Program-made: the position numbers and the translations under genes | Notes under the pieces: generated by a model | What the model was told of the DNA's origin: nothing | The model's input: only the letters and a program-made list of their open reading frames with translations | Databases searched by the model: none | From: Pseudomonadota bacterium | Lineage (GTDB): Bacteria > Pseudomonadota > Gammaproteobacteria > Burkholderiales > Burkholderiaceae_B | NCBI GenBank assembly: GCA_023425645.1 | Contig: JAFACG010000045.1 | Span: forward strand, 1 to 64,000 | Length of the DNA stretch: 64,000 nt | Direction of reading: 5' to 3' | In this document: positions 40,812-49,308 of the stretch, piece by piece | Numbering within the stretch: the stretch's first letter is position 1 | How the letters are laid out: each line of letters starts with the position of its first letter

Positions 40812-41962
40812 CTGAATCCGTGTTGTTCGAGCGCGTGCCCGCCCAGGGCGGACGCGTGCTGGGGATGGCCACGCTGAACCGCCCGCAGGCGCTCAACGGC
40901 CTGGACCTGGACATGTGCCGCCGCCTGCTGACGCAACTGCAATCCTGGGCCCATGACGACGCCGTGGCGCTGGTGGTGCTGCAAGGGGCGGGCGAGAAGG
41001 CCTTCTGCGCCGGGGGCGACCTGCATGCGCTCTACGCCGGCATGCAGGCCAACCAGGGCGGTGCGGCCTGGGACAACCAGTACGCCCGCGAGTTCTTCGA
41101 CGTGGAATATCGCTTGGACTACCTGATCCACAACTATCCCAAGCCGATCCTGTGCTGGGGCGACGGCATCGTCATGGGCGGGGGCGTGGGCCTGTTCAAC
41201 GGCGCCAGCCACCGGGTGGTGTCGGACACGACGCGTTTTGCCATGCCGGAGATTTCCATCGGCCTGTTCCCGGACGTGGGCGGAACCTGGATGCTGGCGC
41301 ACCTGCCGGCCGGCGTAGGCCATTTCCTGGCCTTGAGCGGGGCGCAGATCAATGCCTCCGATTGCCTGTTCCTGGGGCTGGCCGATGCCTTTCTGCCGCA
41401 GGCGCACTACCAGGCCTTGCTGGCGGCCTTGAGCCAGTTCGACTGGCGCGGCGATCGCGCCATGCTGGATCGCCGCCTGCATCAATGCCTGGACGAGGCG
41501 CGCGCCGGCGCCCGGCCGACGCCAGGCCCGCTGGAGCAGCATTACGCGGCGCTGCGCGAGCTGTGCGCGGGCCGCGATTTCGAACGCATCTGCCAAGGCC
41601 TGCTCCAGTGGCAGGGCAGCGAGGACGCCTGGCTGGCGCGGGCCGCGCAGACCTTCGCCAAGGGTTCGCCCGGCTCGGCCCGCCTGTCGCACACCTTGCT
41701 GGAACGGGTGCGGCATCGGTCGCTTGCCGACGTGTTCCGTCTGGAGTACATCGTGTCCCTGCAGTGCGGGGTGCAGGGTGATTTCCAGGAAGGCATACGG
41801 GCGCTGCTGATCGACAAGGACAAGCAGCCGCGCTGGAATCCCGATACGCTGGACAGGGCCGACGCCGACTGGGTGGAGCGCTTCTTTGCGCCATCCTGGC
41901 CGCAGGGGATGGCCCATCCTCTGGCCGATCTGGGAAGGAAAGAGGACGAAGCGGCCGCCTGA
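40808..41962 (+). CDS. Enoyl-CoA hydratase/isomerase family, probable 3-hydroxyisobutyryl-CoA hydrolase
   Basis: 384-residue crotonase-fold protein. The length and the motifs ATLNRPQALNGLDLDM, GAGEKAFCAGGDLHALYAG, GGVGLFNGASHRVV and MPEISIGLFPDVGGTWML fit the HIBYL-CoA hydrolase subgroup rather than simple hydratases of about 260 residues. It may release free 3-hydroxyisobutyrate for MmsB. It overlaps the acyl-CoA dehydrogenase by 4 bases. Confidence 0.85.
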   Translation: MTESVLFERVPAQGGRVLGMATLNRPQALNGLDLDMCRRLLTQLQSWAHDDAVALVVLQGAGEKAFCAGGDLHALYAGMQANQGGAAWDNQYAREFFDVEYRLDYLIHNYPKPILCWGDGIVMGGGVGLFNGASHRVVSDTTRFAMPEISIGLFPDVGGTWMLAHLPAGVGHFLALSGAQINASDCLFLGLADAFLPQAHYQALLAALSQFDWRGDRAMLDRRLHQCLDEARAGARPTPGPLEQHYAALRELCAGRDFERICQGLLQWQGSEDAWLARAAQTFAKGSPGSARLSHTLLERVRHRSLADVFRLEYIVSLQCGVQGDFQEGIRALLIDKDKQPRWNPDTLDRADADWVERFFAPSWPQGMAHPLADLGRKEDEAAA

Positions 41963-41996
41963 GCCGCAGGCCCGAGCCGACAATCAAGGAGACATC

Positions 41997-42887
41997 ATGG
42001 ATACGATCGCATTCATCGGGCTGGGCCATATGGGCAAGCCCATGGCCTTGAACCTGATCAGGGCGGGGCATGCCCTGCAGGTCTACGACGTGCTGGAGTC
42101 CAGCATGGCCGAATTGCGCCAGGCCGGCGCCCGCAGCTTCAGTTCCTCGGCGGAGTCGGTCAGGGGGGCGCGGGTCGTCTTCACCATGCTGCCGGCGGGC
42201 GAACATGTGCGCCAGGTGTACGAGGGTCCGCGCGGACTGCTGCAGGCGGTGGGGCCGGGCACGCTGCTGGTCGATTGCAGCACCATCGAGGCCCAGGTCA
42301 GCCAGGACCTGGCGGCCCAGGCGGCCCAACGCGGCCTGGCCATGCTGGATGCGCCTGTCTCGGGCGGCACCGCGGGGGCGGCGGCGGGGACGCTGACCTT
42401 CATCGTGGGGGGTGAAGCCCAGGCGCTGGAGCAGGCCCGGCCTTATCTGGAGATCATGGGCAAGGCTGTTTTCCACGCCGGCAAGGCCGGGGCGGGGCAG
42501 GTCGCCAAGATCTGCAACAACATGCTGCTGGGCATTCTGATGGCGGGCACGTCCGAGGCGCTGGCCCTGGGCGCGGCCCATGGCCTGGATCCGCAGGTGC
42601 TGTCATCCATCATTGCGCGCAGTTCGGGGCGCAACTGGGCCACGGAGCTGTACAACCCCTGGCCGGGCGTCATGCCCGATGCGCCGGCTTCGCGCGAGTA
42701 CGAGGGCGGCTTCGGCACGGCCTTGATGCTCAAGGACCTGGGCCTGGCCACGGATGCGGCCGTACGCCAGCACAGCGCCACGCCGCTGGGCGAGCTGGCG
42801 CGCAATCTGTATGCCCTGCATGCCGCGCAGGGCAATGAAAAGCTGGACTTCTCCAGCATTCTCAAGCTGTACCGGAATCGCTCCTGA
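41997..42887 (+). CDS. mmsB: 3-hydroxyisobutyrate dehydrogenase
   Basis: NAD-dependent beta-hydroxyacid dehydrogenase converting 3-hydroxyisobutyrate to methylmalonate semialdehyde. It has the Rossmann motif FIGLGHMGKPMALNLIRAG, the substrate loop DAPVSGGTAGAAAGTL, and the catalytic Lys region GKAGAGQVAKICNNMLLG. ATG 41997 (with AAGGAG upstream) gives 296 residues. It is the last of three valine genes; mmsA is absent here. Its 3' end overlaps convergent ygfZ by 26 bases. Confidence 0.93.
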   Translation: MDTIAFIGLGHMGKPMALNLIRAGHALQVYDVLESSMAELRQAGARSFSSSAESVRGARVVFTMLPAGEHVRQVYEGPRGLLQAVGPGTLLVDCSTIEAQVSQDLAAQAAQRGLAMLDAPVSGGTAGAAAGTLTFIVGGEAQALEQARPYLEIMGKAVFHAGKAGAGQVAKICNNMLLGILMAGTSEALALGAAHGLDPQVLSSIIARSSGRNWATELYNPWPGVMPDAPASREYEGGFGTALMLKDLGLATDAAVRQHSATPLGELARNLYALHAAQGNEKLDFSSILKLYRNRS

Positions 42888-43779
42888 GCTCGGGCAGCGG
42901 ATAGGGCAGCGCCTGCAGATGCAGCGCCTGCCCGTCTGGCAGGCAATAGGCGTCCCGGTCCAGGTCGGCCAGCTGCACTTCCAGCAGCACGTACAGGCGC
43001 GACTGGTCCGCTCGCCAGGCCCGGTTGACGATGCGGGCTGCCGGCGTGTCGTCCTGGCCGGACAGCAGGACGTCGGCGCCTTCCGCGGCGGACGGTTCCA
43101 CCGCGAGCACCGGCGTGGCGGCCGCCATCATGCGGCGCTTGAGCGTGCCCCGGTAATGACTGCGCGCCACCACCTCCTGCCCCGGATAGCAGCCTTTGCG
43201 GAAATTGATGGCGCCGATCAGGTCCAGGTTCAGAGTTTGCGGTATGAACAGATCCTGGGCGGCGGCGCCTATCCAAGGCAGGCCGGCCAGGATGTCCGCG
43301 CTTTCCCAGCGGCCTTGCGAGGCCAGGGCCTCCTGGCGCGCGGCGGCAATGCGCCATTGGCGCGTTGCGCCGTCCAGCAGGCCGGGCGCCTGGATCAGAG
43401 TGGCGCCGTCTTGCTGAATCACGTCCCAGTCGGCTCCGGCGCCGGCAGGGCCGCTGATGCCCTGCACGTGCAGTTCGCTCAGCGTGATGACGACCTGGCT
43501 GCGCAGCACGAACATGCGCAGGCGTTTGATCAGGTTCTCGGCCAGGTCGCGCCGCACCAGCGCCAGCACCATGTCGGCCTGGGGGCGCCAGAGCAGCAAA
43601 GTGGCCAGGGTCCGGCCTTTGGCGGTGCAGTAGGCGGCCGGGCAGGCGCGGCCATCGGGCAGATGCTCCAGGTCGTTGGTGATCTGGGCGTGCAGGAAGG
43701 AGACGGCGTCGGCTCCCTGAAACTGGAGCACCGCCAGTTCAGGCAGATCAAAACACAGAGATGCAGGCGTTCCGGTCAT
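42862..43779 (-). CDS. ygfZ: Folate-binding protein YgfZ (Fe-S maintenance)
   Basis: Tetrahydrofolate-dependent protein that supports certain Fe-S enzymes such as MiaB. The diagnostic motif is KGCYPGQEVVARSHYRG, and the N-terminal domain has GADAVSFLHAQITNDLEHL. ATG 43779 gives 305 residues; a TTG at 43803 would add eight. No clear Shine-Dalgarno precedes either. It is divergent from mltG. Confidence 0.92.
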   Translation of the reverse strand: MTGTPASLCFDLPELAVLQFQGADAVSFLHAQITNDLEHLPDGRACPAAYCTAKGRTLATLLLWRPQADMVLALVRRDLAENLIKRLRMFVLRSQVVITLSELHVQGISGPAGAGADWDVIQQDGATLIQAPGLLDGATRQWRIAAARQEALASQGRWESADILAGLPWIGAAAQDLFIPQTLNLDLIGAINFRKGCYPGQEVVARSHYRGTLKRRMMAAATPVLAVEPSAAEGADVLLSGQDDTPAARIVNRAWRADQSRLYVLLEVQLADLDRDAYCLPDGQALHLQALPYPLPELRSDSGTA

Positions 43780-43960
43780 GGTTGAACGAATAGAAAGAGA
43801 CAAACTCTAATGATACTGCCGTGCGCGCCGCCGGGCCGGGATACCCGCAGTCCGGCCAGGGGATGGGCGGCGGCCCGCCAAACCCTGTTACCACTTGCGC
43901 GACCATGGCCTTGCGATATTGCCCGACGGGCGGGCCCATTCTGTTTACAATACGCCTCGC

Positions 43961-44968
43961 ATGAACAAGACCTTGAAAATTCTCTCCGTTCTGGCCGGAC
44001 TGGCCGTGGCGGCGGCCGGCGCGGCCGCCGGCGGCGCCTGGTACTGGGCCAAGAAGCAGCCGGTGCCCATGGACGCCGAGCGCATCGATTACGTCGTGGA
44101 GGCCGGCGCGGGCCCGCGCGCCATCGCGCGCAGCATGAAGCAGGCCGGCATACATATCAACGAAGAGGCCTTCGTCTGGATGGCGCGCCTGTCCGAGCTG
44201 GACAAATCCCTGCAGGCGGGAGCCTATGAGGCCGTGCGGGGCGACACGCCCTGGGTGGTGATGGAGCGCATGTCCAGCGGCAACATGCTGCAGACTCGCC
44301 TGACCATTCCGGAAGGCTGGACCTACAAGCGCATCCGGGAAGTGCTGGCCGCCAACGACAAGGTTCGCCAGACCCTGGCGGAAGTCAGCGACCAGGACCT
44401 GCTCAAGCGCCTGGACGCCGAGCAGGAGCATCCGGAAGGCCTGTTCTACCCGGATACCTATGTCTTCGTGCCGGGAACCGCGGATGTGGACATCTTGCGG
44501 CGCGGTTTCCAGGCGCAGCGGGAGCTGCTGGAGCAGCTCTGGGCCGACCGGGACGCGGACCTGCCCCTGAAGACGCCCTACGAGGCCCTGATCATGGCCT
44601 CCATCGTGGAACGCGAGACAGGCCACAGCCAGGACAGGGCGCGGGTGGCGGGCGTATTCATGAACCGCCTGCGGGCGGGCATGCCTTTGCAGACCGATCC
44701 GACCGTCATCTACGGCATGGGCGAGGCCTACACGGGCCGGATCCGCAAGCGCGACCTGACGACCGACACGCCCTGGAACACCTACACGCGCAATGGCTTG
44801 CCGCCCACGCCCATCGCCAGTCCCGGCAAGGCCTCGCTGCTGGCCACCCTGCATCCTGAAAAACACGACTTTTATTACTTCGTGTCGCGCGGCGACGGCA
44901 CCAGCGAGTTTTCCACCAATTTGTCGGCCCATAATCGCGCCGTGGCCAAGTACATCCTGAATCGCTGA
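43961..44968 (+). CDS. mltG: Endolytic murein transglycosylase MltG
   Basis: Inner-membrane lytic transglycosylase (YceG fold) that cuts nascent glycan strands and may terminate their elongation. An N-terminal helix (ILSVLAGLAVAAAGAAAGG) is followed by a LysM-like part and the catalytic region MASIVERETGHSQDRARVAG, with the active Glu near residue 216. The start ATG at 43961 gives 335 residues. It normally precedes tmk-holB; here other genes intervene. Confidence 0.94.
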   Translation: MNKTLKILSVLAGLAVAAAGAAAGGAWYWAKKQPVPMDAERIDYVVEAGAGPRAIARSMKQAGIHINEEAFVWMARLSELDKSLQAGAYEAVRGDTPWVVMERMSSGNMLQTRLTIPEGWTYKRIREVLAANDKVRQTLAEVSDQDLLKRLDAEQEHPEGLFYPDTYVFVPGTADVDILRRGFQAQRELLEQLWADRDADLPLKTPYEALIMASIVERETGHSQDRARVAGVFMNRLRAGMPLQTDPTVIYGMGEAYTGRIRKRDLTTDTPWNTYTRNGLPPTPIASPGKASLLATLHPEKHDFYYFVSRGDGTSEFSTNLSAHNRAVAKYILNR

Positions 44969-45019
44969 GGCGGACCCTGGGCCGCGTGGGGCAAAGCCTG
45001 TCCCTGTCCGGCCTTGAAG

Positions 45020-45057
45020 TTGACCCTTTTGATCGACTGATTTAATATCTAATCAAA
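45020..45057 (+). promoter_or_regulatory. Promoter and operator-like repeat of the RES toxin-antitoxin pair
   Basis: TTGACC (45020-45025), 17 bases, TAATAT (45043-45048) is a good sigma-70 match in an AT-rich patch. TTTGAT (45028-45033) and ATCAAA (45052-45057) form an inverted repeat straddling the -10, as expected for an antitoxin-bound, autorepressed promoter. Confidence 0.6.
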
Positions 45058-45078
45058 TAGAGTCGCAGGAGGTGCGTC

Positions 45079-45741
45079 ATGGGCAAGTCCGAAACCCTTA
45101 CCTTGCAGGGCGAAGTGCTGACCGTGCAGCCTTATCGGGAAGGCCGCAGTCGGGCCGGCGGCCGGGCGTTCGTGCTCGAAGTGAGCAACGAAGCGGCCTC
45201 GGGCACCTTGCTGGCCTCCTTGTCCCTGCTCGATCGGCTGTTGTCGGAGAAGATCACGGCCGTGCGCGAACGGTGCCTGGAAGAAATGATCGATTTCATG
45301 GCGGCGCGCATGGTGGTCCCCAGCCAGGCCGAAACAGAGATGGCGCAGCGGCTGGCCGTCCGGCATGCCCGTGTGCTCAATGAATTCGGCTATTTCACCG
45401 CCGGGCAATTGGCCGACATGAACCATTCCCGTTCCGGCAACCGTTCGGCCTTGGCAGACAATTGGCGCAAGCGCCGCCAAGTCTTCGCCGTGCCTCACCC
45501 GGACCGCTCGGCGCGCGAGCGCGATGTCTTTCCCGCATTCCAGTTCGACCACGGCAAGCCGATCAAGCTTGTCCAGACGGTGCTGGAGATTTTCGACGGC
45601 CGCAAGACGCCCTGGAAACTGGCTTTGTGGTTCACGTCGAACAATGGCTGGCTGCCTGGCAACGCTCGGCCGGTCGATCTGCTGCAGGCCGATCCTCAGG
45701 CCGTCGCGCAGGCGGCGCGCCGGGAAGTCGAAGACGCCTAG
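45079..45741 (+). CDS. Probable antitoxin with Xre/MbcA/ParS-type C-terminal domain
   Basis: 220-residue protein upstream of a RES-domain gene. The N-terminal half is not recognised; a helical DNA-binding-like segment lies near residues 95-140 (LNEFGYFTAGQLADMNHSRS). The C-terminus (LEIFDGRKTPWKLALWFTSN, then GWLPGNARPVDLL) matches the toxin-binding DUF2384 pattern in which damaged or folded loops block the RES active site. AGGAGG lies just before ATG 45079. It is longer at the N-terminus than classic Xre antitoxins of about 150 residues. Confidence 0.7.
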   Translation: MGKSETLTLQGEVLTVQPYREGRSRAGGRAFVLEVSNEAASGTLLASLSLLDRLLSEKITAVRERCLEEMIDFMAARMVVPSQAETEMAQRLAVRHARVLNEFGYFTAGQLADMNHSRSGNRSALADNWRKRRQVFAVPHPDRSARERDVFPAFQFDHGKPIKLVQTVLEIFDGRKTPWKLALWFTSNNGWLPGNARPVDLLQADPQAVAQAARREVEDA

Positions 45742-45752
45742 CTTTGCTTGCC

Positions 45753-46406
45753 ATGTCAGGCTTGTGCCGCGTCCCGCCCCAGGACCTGAACCCGCTGTTC
45801 GATGTGTGGCCGGCAGGGCGCGCGATCCACGTCCTTCACGATGCGGCCTATCCGCCGGAGAGCTTCAACCCGGGCGTGGACGGGCAGGGGCGCTTGCGCA
45901 AGCCGACCCGCTTTGCGCCCATACGCGATGGCGCCGGCCGGGTCGTGCCTTATCTTTACGGCGGTTCGTCCCTGGACTGCGCCATTTTCGAGACCGTATT
46001 CCATGACGTGCCGCTCGATGCTGCGGACAAGTTCGTCGACCTGAGCCTTCATGCGCACCGCTGGCATGGGCAGGTCGTGCCCCGGCGCGACCTCAAGCTC
46101 GTGGACCTGACCAGCGAAGGGCTGCATCGCCTGAAGGTTCCCAAAAGCGAACTGATCGCCAGCCCGGCGCGAGCATACGAGTCGACGGCGCTCTGGGCGC
46201 AGGCCCTGCACCATCATTGTTCGGATGCGGACGGGCTGTTGTGGATGTCTCGCCAGCGCGACCGGGACCATGCCTTGCTGCTGTTCGGCGACCGCCTTGC
46301 CGGCATGTTGAGCGGTACGCGAATGGGCGGCGTCCTGGGGACGGATCCGGCCTTGCGCGATGCCGTGTTCACGGCCGGCTTGCGCGCGGGCATCGAGGTG
46401 GCTTGA
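45753..46406 (+). CDS. RES-domain toxin (NAD+-degrading type)
   Basis: 217-residue RES-family protein. The Arg, Glu and Ser signature regions are visible (RKPTRFAPIRDGAGR, YLYGGSSLDCAIFETVFHD, SPARAYESTALWAQALHH). Characterised RES toxins cleave NAD+ and arrest growth until the antitoxin returns. The ATG at 45753 is 11 bases after the antitoxin stop, so the pair is an operon. Codon use resembles the surrounding genome. Confidence 0.85.
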   Translation: MSGLCRVPPQDLNPLFDVWPAGRAIHVLHDAAYPPESFNPGVDGQGRLRKPTRFAPIRDGAGRVVPYLYGGSSLDCAIFETVFHDVPLDAADKFVDLSLHAHRWHGQVVPRRDLKLVDLTSEGLHRLKVPKSELIASPARAYESTALWAQALHHHCSDADGLLWMSRQRDRDHALLLFGDRLAGMLSGTRMGGVLGTDPALRDAVFTAGLRAGIEVA

Positions 46407-46436
46407 GCCTGAGCGGCCGAGCGGAAACGGCCGTGT

Positions 46437-47237
46437 TCAAAGCAACCCGCGGCGCTCGCAGAATGCGCGCCATTGCGCGGCGACCCGCCGGGCCAGGTGA
46501 TCCAGTCCGGCATCATTCAGAATCACATGGTCTTCCGGACGGCGGGCAATGCCCCATTCGGAGGAATGATCGCTGATGACGGGGTTGCCGGGCCGTTCTA
46601 TGTGCCAGATCTCGCCGCCGTGGCGGCGGATGAAGTCGGCTTCGTTCTCGTAGCGCACGTCCTTGATCAACAGGCAGCGGGCCCGGCTCATGTCGGGCAG
46701 TTCATGGGTGGGCGGAGCCAGGGGGCGCTGGCGGCGGCGCCGTTCGAAATCCGGATAGGCGGCCAAGGCCAGGGCGCGCAGATGCTGGGCGGCCTGCCGG
46801 GGGCTGATGCCCCAGAAGGGGTCGATCTGATCGGCGCGCGCATCGCGCAGGGAGGCAGGGTCCATGCCGTACAAAGGGGCCAGGGCCAGTTCCCAGACGC
46901 TGCCGGTCCGGATCCCGGCAGGCTCGGCCGGGCCGAACTCCAGCAGGTGCCGGGCGCGGCGCAGCCAGTGGTCGGGATCGCGCGCGCGCATCCAGTCCGT
47001 GCCCATCAATTGGAAGCACTGGCGCGGCGAGCGTCCCCACAGGGCGATGGGCGTCTCCTTCAGGCTGTCGTCCGTCCAGGCTTCGGCCCGCGTCAGGCCG
47101 AATACGACTTCGCAGGCCATCTTGACCGGATCGGCCAGGGCATAGGCGGCCAGCAGCGGGCTTTGGGCCAGCAGCAGGCCGGCGACCGTGTCTTTGCCCG
47201 AACGCGCCCGGGCGGCCAGGCCTATCATCAAACTCAC
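46437..47237 (-). CDS. Deoxynucleoside monophosphate kinase-like protein (phage T4 gp1 type)
   Basis: 266-residue P-loop kinase. Walker A GLAARARSGKDT is at 6-17. YALADPVKMACEVVFGLTRA, then SPRQCFQLMGTDWMRARDP and DHWLRRA, follow the order of phage-type dNMP kinases (homologues read SPRxxxQxxGTEW). LLIKDVRYENEADFIRRHGG is the conserved later block. It would phosphorylate dNMPs to dNDPs. It lies minus-strand between the RES operon and holB, in the slot where tmk is usually found. Confidence 0.75.
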   Translation of the reverse strand: MSLMIGLAARARSGKDTVAGLLLAQSPLLAAYALADPVKMACEVVFGLTRAEAWTDDSLKETPIALWGRSPRQCFQLMGTDWMRARDPDHWLRRARHLLEFGPAEPAGIRTGSVWELALAPLYGMDPASLRDARADQIDPFWGISPRQAAQHLRALALAAYPDFERRRRQRPLAPPTHELPDMSRARCLLIKDVRYENEADFIRRHGGEIWHIERPGNPVISDHSSEWGIARRPEDHVILNDAGLDHLARRVAAQWRAFCERRGLL

Positions 47238-47339
47238 GTCATCATCCTTTGGGGTGGAGGCGGCATTTTAACCGTTCATATTACAATGTGATGAGGCCTG
47301 CCTTCCTGATCGGCCCAGAAGTCCGGATCGGAAGGCGGG

Positions 47340-48425
47340 ATGTTTTTTGCAGTGCATTCCCGAGGCGACGACGACGTGTCCGATTGGCTGACTTTCCTTC
47401 CCTGGCAGACGAGCGCTGCGCAATCCTGGCTGGCCCGGCGGGAGCGCTTTGCCCACGCGTGGCTGATCCACGGCCTGCCCGGCACGGGCAAGACGCACTT
47501 CGCCCGCGCCGCCGCCGCCAGCCTGTTGTGCGAACAGCCGGTGCAGGGCCTGGCCTGCGGACAGTGCCAGGCCTGCCAGTGGGTGCGCGGCGGCAACCAT
47601 CCCGATCTGCGCCTGTTGCGGCCCGAAGCCGTGGCGCTGGAGGAGGATGGCGCAACCGGTCAGGAGGGCGATACGGCCTCCGAGGCCGCGGCGCGCAAGA
47701 ATCCTTCGCGCGAGATCCGGGTGGAGCAGTTGCGCCAGTTGCAGCACTGGTTCAATACCGCCACGCACCGCGGGGGATGGCGGGTGGCCGTGCTGTATCC
47801 GGCCGACGCCCTGAACCTGATTTCCGCCAACGCCTTGCTGAAGGTGCTGGAAGAGCCGCCTGCGCATACCGTGTTCCTGCTGGTGGCCGATGCGCCGGAC
47901 CGGCTCCTGCCCACCCTGGTATCCCGCTGCCGGCGCCTGCCGCTGCCGGCGCCCTCCGCCGGGCAGGCGCGCGACTGGCTGGCGCAGCAGGGAGTCGAGC
48001 AGGCGGACCAATGGCTGCATGCCTGGGGCGGGGCGCCGCTCAAGGCCTTGCGCGCCAGCCAGAATATGGACGCCCCGTATCCGTCCTGGCTGACGGCCTG
48101 GCTGGACGGCGTCCTGCAGGCAGGCAGGCAGGCGGATCTGTCCCTGGCCGATGAGCTGGAGAAACTTCCTTCCCAGGATTGGATCGAACATTGGCAGCGC
48201 CTGTTCATCGATCTGCAACTGGGCGGATTCGGCCAGCCGGCGCGTTACTATCCGTCCCTGCAGGGGCGCATCGACGAGCTGGCCGCCCAGGCCGGCCCGG
48301 CGGCGGTGGCGGAAACCTTGAAGTGGCTGGGCCAGCAAAAGGCCTTGGGCAACCATCCGCTGAACGCCAAGCTTTATATCCATCATGCGCTGGACAGGCT
48401 GCATCAGGCCTGCCGGCGCGCTTGA
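47340..48425 (+). CDS. holB: DNA polymerase III subunit delta'
   Basis: Clamp-loader subunit. The degenerate AAA+ P-loop GLPGTGKT is at 45-52, and the zinc module uses Cys64, Cys73, Cys76 and Cys79 (LACGQCQACQ). NALLKVLEEPPAHTVFLLV is the Walker B/sensor region. ATG 47340 has GGAAGG upstream; a GTG at 47376 (MSDWLTFLPWQ) is an equally plausible start. The length is 361 residues. It is directly upstream of tatD. Confidence 0.92.
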   Translation: MFFAVHSRGDDDVSDWLTFLPWQTSAAQSWLARRERFAHAWLIHGLPGTGKTHFARAAAASLLCEQPVQGLACGQCQACQWVRGGNHPDLRLLRPEAVALEEDGATGQEGDTASEAAARKNPSREIRVEQLRQLQHWFNTATHRGGWRVAVLYPADALNLISANALLKVLEEPPAHTVFLLVADAPDRLLPTLVSRCRRLPLPAPSAGQARDWLAQQGVEQADQWLHAWGGAPLKALRASQNMDAPYPSWLTAWLDGVLQAGRQADLSLADELEKLPSQDWIEHWQRLFIDLQLGGFGQPARYYPSLQGRIDELAAQAGPAAVAETLKWLGQQKALGNHPLNAKLYIHHALDRLHQACRRA

Positions 48426-48441
48426 ACATCGTATTCAAATC

Positions 48442-49212
48442 ATGTTTGTCGATTCGCATTGTCATATCAACTTTCCTGAACTGGCCCAGAACCTGGACGA
48501 GATCCTGGCCAAGATGCGCCGGAATCAGGTGGGCCACGCGCTGGTGGTCAGCGTGAACATGGATGACTGGCCGGGCCTGATGGATCTGGTCCGTCCGCAT
48601 CCCCATCTGTTCGCGTCCGTGGGCGTGCATCCGGATTACGAGGACGTGGCCGAACCCACCGTGCAGGATCTGCTGGACCGAGCCGCCGACCCCAAGGTCG
48701 TGGCCATAGGCGAGACCGGCCTGGATTACTATCGCCTGCAGGAGCCGCTGGACTGGCAGCGCGCGCGCTTTCGCACGCACATCCGCGCCAGCCGGGAATC
48801 GGGCCTGCCGCTCATCATCCATACGCGCTCGGCCAGCCAGGACACGCTGGCCATCATGGCCGAAGAAGACGCCGCCCGGGCAGGCGGCGTCATGCACTGC
48901 TTCACCGAAAGCTGGGAAGTCGCCCAGGCCGCCATGGCCATGAATTTCTATATCTCGTTTTCCGGCATCGTCACGTTCAAAAGCGCCGCGGAGCTGCAGG
49001 ACGTGGCCCGCAAGGTGCCGCTGGACCGATTGCTGATCGAGACCGACTCCCCGTATCTGGCGCCGGTGCCGTTCCGGGGCAAGATGAACGACCCGTCGCT
49101 GGTGGTTCACGTGGCGGAAAAGATAGCCGAGCTCAAAGGAATTTCCGCCAAGGAGGTCGAAGAGGCTAGCACGGAAAATTTCTTCAATCTTTTCAAGAAA
49201 GTATTGTCCTGA
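48442..49212 (+). CDS. TatD family metal-dependent hydrolase
   Basis: 256-residue TIM-barrel hydrolase of the YcfH/TatD type. Metal ligands are in FVDSHCHINF (His6, His8), GETGLDYY (Glu), HTRSASQDTL, HCFTESWE and ETDSPYLAP (Asp). Family members show 3'-5' DNA exonuclease activity; the physiological substrate is uncertain. It follows holB by 16 bases, the normal holB-tatD order. Confidence 0.93.
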   Translation: MFVDSHCHINFPELAQNLDEILAKMRRNQVGHALVVSVNMDDWPGLMDLVRPHPHLFASVGVHPDYEDVAEPTVQDLLDRAADPKVVAIGETGLDYYRLQEPLDWQRARFRTHIRASRESGLPLIIHTRSASQDTLAIMAEEDAARAGGVMHCFTESWEVAQAAMAMNFYISFSGIVTFKSAAELQDVARKVPLDRLLIETDSPYLAPVPFRGKMNDPSLVVHVAEKIAELKGISAKEVEEASTENFFNLFKKVLS

Positions 49213-49308
49213 GTTAATGTTGTTTATGCAATTTTTTCAGGGCTGGCGCCAAATGTCTGAGTTACGGCTCAAAGTTAAAGCAAAATTTCAATTAAAGGTT
49301 TTAACTGC

